From Stenotrophomonas rhizophila (lineage in GTDB: Bacteria > Pseudomonadota > Gammaproteobacteria > Xanthomonadales > Xanthomonadaceae): a stretch of DNA of 64,000 nt. A program made the translations under genes and the position numbers. Below are positions 47,090 to 54,990 of this stretch, one piece after another (the stretch's first letter is position 1; each line of letters begins with the position of its first letter). The DNA is taken from positions 1,159,586 to 1,223,585 of the forward strand of contig NZ_RJKV01000001.1 in the NCBI RefSeq assembly GCF_003751305.1, given 5' to 3'. A model generated the notes under the pieces. It saw only the letters and a list, made by a program, of their open reading frames with translations. It did no database searches and was not told the DNA's origin.

Positions 47090-47830
47090 ATGCGCGCATC
47101 TCCCTGGTTGTTGAGTCTGGCCATTACCGGCGCACTGGCCGCCTGCCAGCCGGCCAGTCAGAGCAGCCCCGCCGCCGATGGCAGTGAAGCCCCCCCGCCG
47201 ATCGATGCTTCCACTGCTGAAGAGCGCGCGTATGCGTTCCGCTGTGGGGAGCTGGAAGTGCATGCCACCTATCGTGGTCAGGATTCGGCAACAGTAGTGG
47301 TGGGCGACCGTACCTTCCCGATGTCTTCGCAGCCTGCAGCGTCCGGCGCCAAGTATGGCGATGGGCAGGGCAATGAGTTCTGGACCAAGGGCACCACCGA
47401 AGGCAGCCTGATCCTCAATGGCGAGCCGGACCGCACCTGCACCGGCACCGGCGAGCAGGGCGGCGAAGCACCGCCGGCCAAGGCCACGGCTGAGGCAACG
47501 GATCCTGATGCTGCAGGCGGCTTCCGAGCGACCGGCAACGAGCCGGGCTGGCTGGCCCAGGTGGCGGCGGGTGCAACGCCGGCGCTGCACATCGAGATGG
47601 ACTATGGCGAGCGCAAGCTCGAGATTGCCAGCCCCACCCAGGGCCGTGACGGCTGGTCCGGTACCGCCGCCGACGGCACGCCGGTCAAACTGACCTTCCA
47701 GCGCACGGTGTGCCAGGACGACATGAGCGGCCAGGCCTTCGGTGCCACGGCCATGCTCACCGTCGGCGCGCGCCAGTACCACGGCTGTGGTGATTTCGCC
47801 GGTGCGCCATCGTTGGCGGCCAAGCCCTGA
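47090..47830 (+). CDS. Lipoprotein with MliC-like and COG3650-like domains
   Basis: A 246-residue lipoprotein; lipobox LAAC ends at C19. Residues about 48-125 (AYAFRCGELEVHATYRG ... KYGDGQGNEFWTKGT) resemble MliC, the inhibitor of c-type lysozyme. Residues about 145-240 (GFRATGNEPGWLAQV ... YHGCGDFAG) resemble the COG3650 domain of unknown function. It is probably anchored to the outer membrane and may protect peptidoglycan from host or phage lysozyme. The lysozyme-blocking Ser/Lys residues of MliC could not be verified by eye. Confidence 0.8.
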   Translation: MRASPWLLSLAITGALAACQPASQSSPAADGSEAPPPIDASTAEERAYAFRCGELEVHATYRGQDSATVVVGDRTFPMSSQPAASGAKYGDGQGNEFWTKGTTEGSLILNGEPDRTCTGTGEQGGEAPPAKATAEATDPDAAGGFRATGNEPGWLAQVAAGATPALHIEMDYGERKLEIASPTQGRDGWSGTAADGTPVKLTFQRTVCQDDMSGQAFGATAMLTVGARQYHGCGDFAGAPSLAAKP

Positions 47831-47842
47831 TCACGTTGCAGA

Positions 47843-47870
47843 CACCGGATGCGCGCGTGCGCGTCCGGTG
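47843..47870. terminator. Bidirectional terminator hairpin
   Basis: A 12-bp stem with one G-U pair, CACCGGATGCGC and GCGCGTCCGGTG, around loop GCGT. It lies between two convergent lipoprotein genes (13 and 5 bases from their stops). There is no strong T-run on either side. Confidence 0.55.
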
Positions 47871-47875
47871 AACCC

Positions 47876-48352
47876 TCACATGCCGCGCGGGCAGGGGTTG
47901 GGCAGCGCCCGGCTGTCGACATCGAGCACGAGTTCATTGCGGGTGCCCAGCAGCATCAGCTCGGTGTGCACCAGGCAGTTGTCGGCATGGCGCTGCAGGA
48001 GTTGATTGAAGCGCCGGGCACGGTCGTCGCAGCTTTCGTGGATCGCGTAGGCCAATTCTCGCGCACGGTCTTCGTCGTACGCTTCTTCGCCAGCGAAGTG
48101 CTGGCAGGCGCTTTCGCGCGTCAGGAAGGCCTGTACGTCGCCGGGCATCGCGCAGTACATGCGGATGTCCTCGGCCACGAACACCTGCGCTGGCACCTCG
48201 CAGCGGGCATTGCCGTCGCTGCTGTCGGAGATCGCATCCGTGGCCGACGCATCCAGCGCCTCACTCTCCACTGCCCGCGGCGAGCACGCCGCGAGCAGCA
48301 GGAGCAGGACGATCAGTGCGGACCGCTTAGTCGGCACGGCCGGCGAATTCAC
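47876..48352 (-). CDS. Hypothetical lipoprotein
   Basis: A 158-residue protein with signal [12 protein letters not shown] and a lipobox cysteine at 23. The mature part has further cysteines, including [30 protein letters not shown] and NCLVHTEL, which suggests disulfides. I do not recognise the family. The GTG at 48352 overlaps the end of efpL by 26 bases; a second GTG at 48337 gives a shorter, more typical signal peptide. It probably belongs to the same transcript as efpL. Confidence 0.65.
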   Translation of the reverse strand: MNSPAVPTKRSALIVLLLLLAACSPRAVESEALDASATDAISDSSDGNARCEVPAQVFVAEDIRMYCAMPGDVQAFLTRESACQHFAGEEAYDEDRARELAYAIHESCDDRARRFNQLLQRHADNCLVHTELMLLGTRNELVLDVDSRALPNPCPRGM

Positions 48353-48893
48353 CGGTGGTGGTGTTGACCAGCACGCGTTCGCCGTTGGCGATGTACTCCG
48401 GCACCATGATCTCGATGCCGGTGCTGAGCTTGGCCGGCTTCGGGCGCTTGGTGGCGGTGCCGCCCTTGAGCTCCGGCGGCGTCTCGACGACTTCCAGTAC
48501 CACGCTGGTCGGCAACTGCACGCCCACCGGGGTTTCGTCGATCACCTGCACATAGATGCCGGTCAGGCCATCGGTGATGTAGCCGGCATCATCGCCGAGC
48601 ACGTCCGCATCGACCATGTACGGGGTGTAGTCCTCGTCATCGAGGAAGACGAAAGCGTCGCCATCCATGTACGAATAGGTCGCCTGGCGGCGCAGCAGCT
48701 CGACTTCCGGCAGGTTGTCGTCGGCATCGAAGCTGGAATCAAGCTTGTTGCCGCCGGGCACGCTGTACATGATGAAACGGAAGCGGACATTGCCGCCGCG
48801 GCCCTGCGGGGAGCTGCGTTCGATGTCGCGGATCTGGTAGACGCCGTTGTTGAATTCGACGACGTTGCCTTTCTTGATGTCGCTGGCTTTCAT
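48327..48893 (-). CDS. efpL: Elongation factor P-like protein EfpL (YeiP)
   Basis: A 188-residue EF-P paralogue with a KOW-like domain followed by two OB domains. The tip loop reads [10 protein letters not shown] with Arg at residue 32, where modified EF-P of the EpmA type has lysine. The C-terminal block [25 protein letters not shown] ends GRAD, as in E. coli YeiP (block given in part). EfpL helps ribosomes through proline-rich and some other stalling motifs. I chose ATG 48893 ([13 protein letters not shown]). Confidence 0.93.
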   Translation of the reverse strand: MKASDIKKGNVVEFNNGVYQIRDIERSSPQGRGGNVRFRFIMYSVPGGNKLDSSFDADDNLPEVELLRRQATYSYMDGDAFVFLDDEDYTPYMVDADVLGDDAGYITDGLTGIYVQVIDETPVGVQLPTSVVLEVVETPPELKGGTATKRPKPAKLSTGIEIMVPEYIANGERVLVNTTTGEFAGRAD

Positions 48894-48961
48894 GGGAATG
48901 AAGGTCGGTTCGTGGAGGTGGCGGGTGCCGGAACCGGGCACCCATCGGGTTGCGTGCTCGC

Positions 48962-49732
48962 TTACTTCGGCGCCAGACGCACGGCGCCGTCAAGGCGGAT
49001 GGTCTCGCCGTTGAGGTAGGTGTTGCCCAGGATATAGGCGACCAGGCCGGCGAAATCCTCCGGCTTGCCCAGGCGGGGCGGGAACGGGATCGAGGCGGCC
49101 AGCGATTCCTGCACGGCCGGCGGCATGCCATCGACCATCGGGGTCCAGAAGATGCCCGGGGCGATGGTCATCACACGGATGCCGAAGCGCGACAGCTCGC
49201 GGGCCATCGGCAGGGTCATGCTGACCACGCCGCCCTTGGAGGCGGCATACGCGGCCTGGCCGATCTGGCCTTCGTAGGCCGCCACGCTGGCGGTGTTGAT
49301 GATCACCCCGCGCTCGCCGTCGTCGCCCGGGGTGTTGTGCTGCATGCGGTTGGCGGCGGCCTTGGCGACGTTGAAGCTGCCAACCAGGTTGACCATCACC
49401 GTGCCCTGGAAGTTGGCCAGCGGCATCGGCGCTTCTTTGCCGAGCACGCGGCCGGCGCCCAGAATGCCAGCGCAGTTGATCGCGGTGTTCAGCCCCCCCA
49501 GGAAGTCGCAGGCGGCATCGATCTGCGCGGCGACGGCGGCTTCGTCGCTGACGTTGGTGCTGTAGTAGCGCGCGTTGGCCTCCCCAAGCTCGGCCACGGC
49601 GGCCGCGCCCTTGTCGTCATTGAGATCGAACAAGGCCACCTTGGCGCCGTTGGCGACCAGGTGCTGGGCCACGGACAGGCCGAGGCCGGAGACACCGCCG
49701 GTGATGACGGCGCGGACAGAAGACAGCTGCAT
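48962..49732 (-). CDS. Short-chain dehydrogenase, 3-hydroxyacyl-CoA dehydrogenase type II-like
   Basis: A 256-residue SDR. The NAD loop TGGVSGLG is at residues 11-18, followed by FDLND, whose acidic residue favours NAD. The active-site YAASKGG and [14 protein letters not shown] supply Tyr, Lys and Ser. [14 protein letters not shown] and [13 protein letters not shown] match HSD10/FabG-like fatty or branched acyl-CoA dehydrogenases. It could serve fatty-acid or isoleucine breakdown. The leucine-degradation genes lie just beyond the GGDEF-EAL gene on the same strand. Confidence 0.88.
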   Translation of the reverse strand: MQLSSVRAVITGGVSGLGLSVAQHLVANGAKVALFDLNDDKGAAAVAELGEANARYYSTNVSDEAAVAAQIDAACDFLGGLNTAINCAGILGAGRVLGKEAPMPLANFQGTVMVNLVGSFNVAKAAANRMQHNTPGDDGERGVIINTASVAAYEGQIGQAAYAASKGGVVSMTLPMARELSRFGIRVMTIAPGIFWTPMVDGMPPAVQESLAASIPFPPRLGKPEDFAGLVAYILGNTYLNGETIRLDGAVRLAPK

Positions 49733-49784
49733 TGCATGATCCCGCTGGTTCAAGAACCGCCGATTCTAACGGAAGCGCTCGCGA

Positions 49785-52373
49785 TCACCGTTGTGCACTG
49801 CCCACCGCGACCTTTGCGCGCAGGGCCAGGCGGCGGGCAAACTCATCCGGTGCCAGTCCCGGCGCGAACAGAAAGCCCTGGCCGACAGAGACCCCCAGCG
49901 TCTGCAGGAACTGGCGCTGCGCCTCCGATTCCACGCCCTCGGCAACCAGCCCCAGCCCGAGGCTGCGGGCGATCCCGCAGACCGCCTCGCAGACCGCCAC
50001 GTCCGAACGGTTGCCCGGTACCCCCTCCACGAACAGCTGGCTCAGTTTGAGCCCATGGATCGGCAGCCGACGCAGGTAGTTCAGGGCGCTGTAGCCCTCG
50101 CCGAAGTCATCAATGGTGAGCAGCACGCCCATCTCGCGCAGCCGGGCGAAGGTCTGCAGGGTGTCCGGGGCATCCTCGATCAACACCCGCTCGGTGAACT
50201 CCAGTTCCAGTGCGCTGCCGGGCAGGTGGAACTCGTCCAGCACGGCGCGCACATGCCGGGCAAGGTCTTCGCCGACGAATTGCCGGTAGGACACATTGAC
50301 CGCCACCCGCACGATACCCAGCCCGTCGTCCTGCCATTGGCGTACCTGCCGGCAGGCCTCGCGCAGCACCCACAGGCCGATCCGGACGATGTCGCCCGTG
50401 CTTTCGGCATGGGCGATGAAGATATCCGGGCGCAGCTCGCCGAGCTGGGTGTTGCGCCAGCGGATCAGGGCCTCGGCCGCCACCAGCTGGCCGCTGTGCA
50501 GGTTGACCTGCGGCTGGTAGACCAGATGGAACTCGTCATCGTCCAGGGCGCGGTGCAGGCGGCTTTCGATCTGCAGGCGGTCATGCTGGCGCTGGGCCAG
50601 TTCCGGCGAGAACACCTGCCAGCCGTTGCGGGTGCGTCGCTTGCAGTCGTACATGGCGATGTCGGCGTTCTGGATCAGCTGCTGCGGGCGCAACCCGTCC
50701 TGTGGCGCCCGCGCGATGCCGATGCTGGTGGTCACCGGGAACTCGTCGGCGCCGAAGCGGAACGGGGTGCTGAAGGCACGGGTGATCGCCTCTGCGAGCC
50801 GCTCGGGCTGGTCGGGCTGGTCGCGGGTATCGCAGACCACCAGGAACTCGTCACCGCCGAACCGGGCCAGCAATCCCTCGGTACCGATCGCGGTGGCGAT
50901 GCGGCGGGTGGCGTCGATCAGCAGTTCGTCACCGGCATTATGGCCGAGCAGGTCGTTGACGATCTTGAAGCGGTCCAGATCGATGTACAGCACCGCAACC
51001 CGGCAGTGCGTCGGGTTGGCCATGCGCGTGGCCAGATCATTGAGCACCGCGTCGCGGTTCATGATCCCGGTGAGTGGATCGGTGCGCGCCTGGATCCGCA
51101 GCGTCTCTTCGGCCTGTTTGCGCGCGGTGATGTCCTGCACGGTGCCGGCGATGCGAGCGGCATCGACATCGCCGGCCTCGGCCTCGCCGATCATCCGCAC
51201 CCAGAACGAGTGGCCGTCGCTGCGCTGGCCCTGCAGCTCCAGCTCGAAGGAGACCTGCTTGTCGATCACATCCAGCAGGGCCTGCTGCAGCTGCGCACGG
51301 TCATCCACGCGCAGGCACTCCAGCAGCTCGGCCATGTCGCGCATCGGCAACGCCTGGCCGAGGATGCGGGTCGCCTCGTCGGTCAGGTACAGACGCTGCA
51401 GGCCCCGGTCCCATTCCCAGCCGCCGATGTGCGCCAGCGACTGCGCGCGGTCGAACAGGGTGTTGTTGCGCTTGAGTTCGGTGATGTCGCTGAACAGGCC
51501 GAACACGTGGTCCGGCGCATCGCGCCCATTGCCGTACACCGGCACGTTGGTGGTGGAGATCCAGATCATCCGGCCGCGCGGGCGGTGGTACAGGCCGACG
51601 ATGGTGCTGCGCACGATGCGCCCGGTCTGCAGCGAGACGCTGGCCGGCCACTGTTCGCGGGTGAGCGGGTGGCCGTGCTCGTCCACGCTGATCCAGTCCT
51701 CCGGCGCCAGCATCGCCTGCAGGCTGCCGCCGTTGCCGGCGATACCGAGGATGCGGTGGGCGGCCGGGTTGGCGGAAACCACCCGCAGCTGGCGGTCGAA
51801 CAGGATCACGCCCTTGTCGATGGACTCCATCAGCAGCCGATAGCGGGACTCGGCCTGCCAGCGGCTGCTCAGATCGCGCGCTACGGCCACGATGCAGTGG
51901 TCGCCCTGATGCTCGAACCCGGCCGAATGCACTTCCACCGGGAAGCGGCTGCCGTCGCCGCGCATGTTGGTGACTTCGATGACGTAGGTTTCGCCCTGGC
52001 GCAACGCCTCCCAGACCGGGTCCAGATGATCGCTGGGGAGGTCCGGGTTCAACAGCTCGATCGGTTGGCCGATGATCTCTTCGCGTGGGCGGCCATACGC
52101 GCGCACCCCCGCCTTGTTGAGATCCAGTACTACGCCGTCCTCGCTGAGGATGCTGACCGGATCGGGAACCGCATCGAACAGCGCGGTGTAGCGACGCAGG
52201 GCCAGCTGGCGTTCGTCCATGGCTTCCTGCAGGGCCTGCTGGGCCGCTTCGAGCAGGTCATGCAGCTGGCCGGGTGACTGGGCCAGTGCGCGATCCAGAG
52301 CGGCCAGCGCGTGGACGTGTGCGGTGAGGTGATCACCGACCGCAGCGTCCTTGCGCGGGCCGCTCTGTTTCAT
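49785..52373 (-). CDS. PAS-GGDEF-EAL cyclic-di-GMP signalling protein
   Basis: An 862-residue cytoplasmic protein with no membrane segments. Three PAS modules are suggested at about 60-175 (YTALFDAVPDPVSILSEDG), 185-305 (YRLLMESIDKGVILFDRQ) and 320-430 (LAHIGGWEWDRGLQ). The diguanylate cyclase site RFGGDEF is intact near 502. The EAL domain keeps AEALIRW (about 632), NVSYRQF, LEFTERVLIE, IDDFGEGYS and VAEGVE. The usual LKID..F is LKLSQLF: the lysine is kept, the aspartate lost. Either activity is possible. The ATG overlaps the HMG-CoA lyase stop by 4 bases. Confidence 0.92.
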   Translation of the reverse strand: MKQSGPRKDAAVGDHLTAHVHALAALDRALAQSPGQLHDLLEAAQQALQEAMDERQLALRRYTALFDAVPDPVSILSEDGVVLDLNKAGVRAYGRPREEIIGQPIELLNPDLPSDHLDPVWEALRQGETYVIEVTNMRGDGSRFPVEVHSAGFEHQGDHCIVAVARDLSSRWQAESRYRLLMESIDKGVILFDRQLRVVSANPAAHRILGIAGNGGSLQAMLAPEDWISVDEHGHPLTREQWPASVSLQTGRIVRSTIVGLYHRPRGRMIWISTTNVPVYGNGRDAPDHVFGLFSDITELKRNNTLFDRAQSLAHIGGWEWDRGLQRLYLTDEATRILGQALPMRDMAELLECLRVDDRAQLQQALLDVIDKQVSFELELQGQRSDGHSFWVRMIGEAEAGDVDAARIAGTVQDITARKQAEETLRIQARTDPLTGIMNRDAVLNDLATRMANPTHCRVAVLYIDLDRFKIVNDLLGHNAGDELLIDATRRIATAIGTEGLLARFGGDEFLVVCDTRDQPDQPERLAEAITRAFSTPFRFGADEFPVTTSIGIARAPQDGLRPQQLIQNADIAMYDCKRRTRNGWQVFSPELAQRQHDRLQIESRLHRALDDDEFHLVYQPQVNLHSGQLVAAEALIRWRNTQLGELRPDIFIAHAESTGDIVRIGLWVLREACRQVRQWQDDGLGIVRVAVNVSYRQFVGEDLARHVRAVLDEFHLPGSALELEFTERVLIEDAPDTLQTFARLREMGVLLTIDDFGEGYSALNYLRRLPIHGLKLSQLFVEGVPGNRSDVAVCEAVCGIARSLGLGLVAEGVESEAQRQFLQTLGVSVGQGFLFAPGLAPDEFARRLALRAKVAVGSAQR

Positions 52374-53263
52374 GTCGCCGCCAGGGCCTTGCCGGTTTTG
52401 CTGCCGGTCTCGCGGCCCAGGCGTGCGGCCAGCCAGCGCCCGGTAGTGGCCAGCGCTGGCAGATCGATACCGGTGCGCATGCCGATGCCGTGCAGCATGT
52501 AGACCACGTCCTCGCTGGCCACGTTGCCGCTGGCACCCTTGGCATACGGGCAACCGCCCGCGCCGGAGACGGCCGAATCGACCACCCGCACGCCTTCTTC
52601 CAGGCAGGCATCGATGTTGGCCAGGGCCTGGCCATAGGTGTCGTGGAAGTGCACGGCCAGCGCGGCCATCGGCAGTTCGCTGGCGACGGCCTTGAGCATC
52701 GCGCGCGCCTTGCGCGGCGTGCCGACGCCGATGGTGTCGCCGAGCGAGATTTCGTAGCAGCCCAACTCATGCAGCGCGCGGGCGACGCGGACCACCTCGC
52801 TCACCGCAACCTCGCCCTGGTAGGGGCAGCCGAGCACGGTGGACACATAGCCACGCACCTTGACCCCATCGGCCTTGGCACGTTCCAGGATGGGCGCGAA
52901 GCGCGCCAGCGACTCATCGATGCCGGCGTTGGTGTTGGTGCGGTTGAAGGTCTCCGAGGCAGCGGTGAACACCGCCACTTCCTGTACTCCCACCGCCAGG
53001 GCGCGGTCGTAACCCTGTTCGTTCGGCACCAGTACCGGGTAGGCGATGCCCGGCACACGGGTGATGCCGGTGTAGACCTCGGCGGCATCGGCCAGCTGCG
53101 GCACCCAGCGCGGGCTGACGAAGCTGGTCGCTTCGATGGTGCGCAGGCCGGTCAGCGAAAGCTGGCGGATCAGCTCGATCTTGTCGGCGGTGTCGACCGG
53201 GCGTGCTTCGTTCTGCAGCCCATCGCGCGGGCCGACCTCGACGATGCGGACGAAATCATCCAT
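52370..53263 (-). CDS. mvaB: Hydroxymethylglutaryl-CoA lyase
   Basis: A 297-residue DRE-TIM metallolyase that cleaves HMG-CoA to acetoacetate and acetyl-CoA, the final step of leucine catabolism. The start VRIVEVGPRDGLQNE supplies the catalytic Arg/Asp. LGDTIGVGTPRKA and AVHFHDTYGQALANI carry metal ligands, and SGAGGCPYAKGASGNVA contains the active-site cysteine. GGAGG lies 8 bases before ATG 53263. The gene could equally be called liuE. Other liu genes (acyl-CoA dehydrogenase, carboxylase) are not in the window. Confidence 0.95.
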   Translation of the reverse strand: MDDFVRIVEVGPRDGLQNEARPVDTADKIELIRQLSLTGLRTIEATSFVSPRWVPQLADAAEVYTGITRVPGIAYPVLVPNEQGYDRALAVGVQEVAVFTAASETFNRTNTNAGIDESLARFAPILERAKADGVKVRGYVSTVLGCPYQGEVAVSEVVRVARALHELGCYEISLGDTIGVGTPRKARAMLKAVASELPMAALAVHFHDTYGQALANIDACLEEGVRVVDSAVSGAGGCPYAKGASGNVASEDVVYMLHGIGMRTGIDLPALATTGRWLAARLGRETGSKTGKALAAT

Positions 53264-53390
53264 GCGCCAGCCCTCCACGAACGGAGTGACGGACGGCCAG
53301 CAGGGAGCGGGGTGGGGTAGAGATCACGGAGGTTCCTGACAGACGAAAGGCGGCCCACGGTCCCCGGCGGGCCACGAAAAGGGGATACGC

Positions 53391-53416
53391 GGGATGGGCG
53401 GCAAAGCGGCCATCCC
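53391..53416 (-). terminator. Possible terminator after the VOC gene
   Basis: A 7-bp stem GGGATGG/CCATCCC with extra GC pairs inside. On the minus strand it follows the VOC stop by about 15 bases, and CCCCTTTTCG lies about 7 bases further on. The 168-base gap between the VOC and mvaB genes holds nothing else I can identify. Confidence 0.35.
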
Positions 53417-53431
53417 TGCGGCGGTGGGCGG

Positions 53432-53818
53432 TCAGCCCGGGTGGTGGCAGACCACCTCGATGTTGTTGCCATCCGGGTCGAGCACGAACGCCCCGTAATA
53501 GTCCGGGTGGTAATGCTCGCGGATGCCGGGGGCACCGTTGTCCGTGCCCCCGGCTGCCAGTGCGGCGCGGTGAAAGGCATCCACGTCGGCCCGGCTGGCG
53601 GCGCTGAAGGCGATGTGCACGCCGCCATGGGCGCCCGGGGCGTTGCCGATCCAGAAGTCCGGCTTGCCGGTGCGGCCGAAGCCGGCATGGTCATGGTCGC
53701 CGGTCTGGGCGGCAGATACCTGCATCACCACCGAGATGCCCAGCGGGCCCAGGGCCTGCTGGAAGAACGCCAGGCTGCGCGGAAAATCGGCGCAGCGGAT
53801 GCCCACATGGTCGAGCAT
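53432..53818 (-). CDS. VOC-family (glyoxalase-like) protein
   Basis: A 128-residue protein with two beta-alpha-beta-beta-beta modules. It starts LDHVGIRCADFPRSLAFFQQALGP and ends YYGAFVLDPDGNNIEVVCHHPG, with metal-ligand positions H4, H68 (GGVHIAFS) and E120 apparent. Homologues are annotated as glyoxalase/bleomycin-resistance-like. The reaction is unknown. It is encoded 11 bases after the enoyl-CoA hydratase gene on the same strand, so a role in acyl-CoA or branched-chain metabolism is possible. GGAGAGAGG precedes the ATG. Confidence 0.88.
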   Translation of the reverse strand: MLDHVGIRCADFPRSLAFFQQALGPLGISVVMQVSAAQTGDHDHAGFGRTGKPDFWIGNAPGAHGGVHIAFSAASRADVDAFHRAALAAGGTDNGAPGIREHYHPDYYGAFVLDPDGNNIEVVCHHPG

Positions 53819-53829
53819 GACCTCTCTCC

Positions 53830-54618
53830 TCAGTCCTGGGTGACCCAAAGGGGGGAACGCTTGTCGAGGAAGGCACCGAGGCCCTCCTGGCCTTCGGCCG
53901 AGACCCGCAGGCGGGCGATCAGTGCCGCGTTGTCGCGGTCGGTGGCGTCGCGGTCGCGACCCAGCGCCACGCGCCGGACCAGAGCCTTGGCCGAGGACGA
54001 GGCCACCGGGCCGGCCTTGTCGAGCAGGCCCAGCTGGCGCTGCACAGCCTCGTCGATGCGTTCGGGCTCGATCAGCTGGTGGACCAGGCCGATGCGCAGC
54101 GCGGTCTCGGCGTCGAAATGCTCTCCGGTAGCGAACCAGCGGCGGGCCTGGCGCGGGCCGATCGCGTCGATCACATACGGTGAAATAACCGCCGGGAGCA
54201 GGCCCAGACGGCTTTCGGTCAGGCCGAAGCGGGCGCTGGTGCTGGCGATGGCGATATCGCAGCAGGCCACCAGGCCGACCCCGCCACCGAAGGCGGCGCC
54301 CTGCACGCGGGCGATGGTCGGCTTGGGCAGCTCGTCCAGGGTCCGCATCAGGCGGGCCAGGGCGAGGGAGTCCTGGCGGTTGTCCTCCTCGCTGGCGGCC
54401 GCCATGCCGCGCATCCACTGCATGTCCGCGCCCGCCGAGAACGAGGCGCCTTCGCCGGCCAGCACCACCGCCCGGACGTGGTCGTCGCGCCCGGCGGCCT
54501 CCAGGGCGGCCGTCAGCTGGGCGATCAACGAGGCGTCGAACGCGTTGTGCAGGGCGGGGCGGTTCAACCACAGGGTCAGCACCGAGGCGCTGCGTTCAAT
54601 CCGTAGTGCATCACTCAT
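53830..54618 (-). CDS. liuC: Enoyl-CoA hydratase, probably methylglutaconyl-CoA hydratase
   Basis: A 262-residue crotonase. The oxyanion-hole segments are ASFSAGADMQWMRGM and GAAFGGGVGLVACCDIAIAS. LTESRLGLLPAVISPYVIDAIG has the glutamate of the hydratase site. Such a sequence next to HMG-CoA lyase is typical of LiuC in leucine/isovalerate catabolism. I chose ATG 54618. It is first of the liuC-VOC-mvaB-GGDEF/EAL run on the minus strand and divergent from feoA. Confidence 0.85.
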   Translation of the reverse strand: MSDALRIERSASVLTLWLNRPALHNAFDASLIAQLTAALEAAGRDDHVRAVVLAGEGASFSAGADMQWMRGMAAASEEDNRQDSLALARLMRTLDELPKPTIARVQGAAFGGGVGLVACCDIAIASTSARFGLTESRLGLLPAVISPYVIDAIGPRQARRWFATGEHFDAETALRIGLVHQLIEPERIDEAVQRQLGLLDKAGPVASSSAKALVRRVALGRDRDATDRDNAALIARLRVSAEGQEGLGAFLDKRSPLWVTQD

Positions 54619-54696
54619 GGGTCGGCTTGCTCCATAACATGTACAGATCATAGCGGGCCATCGGTCACGGGCAATGACGCGACGCGGCGATGGTAG

Positions 54697-54718
54697 AATT
54701 GATAACCATTCCTATCAT
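54697..54718. promoter_or_regulatory. Candidate Fur box upstream of feoA
   Basis: AATTGATAACCATTCCTATCAT has a TGATA...TATCA dyad and a contiguous match TTGATAACCATT to the Fur consensus GATAATGATAATCATTATC (about 11 of 19 positions in the best register). A good -10, TAGAAT at 54694-54699, overlaps its left edge, so binding of iron-loaded Fur would block feoA transcription. The 22-base site lies 15 bases before the feoA GTG. Confidence 0.6.
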
Positions 54719-54732
54719 CGAGAAGGCGCTCC

Positions 54733-54990
54733 GTGACGTTGTCCGATCTGGCGCTGTATGACTCCGCCCTGGTGGAGTCCGTACAGGAACTACACGCAAA
54801 CGATGCGATCGCCCGCCGACTGAAGGAGCTTGGCTTCGTCAAAGGGGAAGAGGTGCGTCTGGTAGCCCGTGGTCCAGTCGGCGCCGAGCCGCTGCTGGTG
54901 CAGGTCGGGTTCACGCGCTTCGCGCTGCGCCGCAGTGAGGCGGCCCGCATCGTGGTGACCGCGTTGAAGGCCCGGGAGGCCCACGCATGA
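54733..54990 (+). CDS. feoA: Ferrous iron transport protein A
   Basis: An 85-residue SH3-like cytoplasmic protein that assists FeoB. RRLKELGFVKGEEVRLVARGP followed by RFALRRSEAARIVV is the FeoA fold (first block given by its key part). The GTG start has AAGG about 7 bases upstream and lies just after a likely Fur box. It overlaps feoB by 4 bases (ATGA). Fur-controlled iron(II) uptake under low iron or low oxygen is expected. Confidence 0.93.
   Translation: MTLSDLALYDSALVESVQELHANDAIARRLKELGFVKGEEVRLVARGPVGAEPLLVQVGFTRFALRRSEAARIVVTALKAREAHA

Noticed and set aside
49791-52277. An 828-codon open frame antisense to the GGDEF-EAL gene
   Set aside because: Composition is that of a shadow frame (Gln/His/Arg/Ala repeats) and the opposite strand has intact PAS, GGDEF and EAL motifs.
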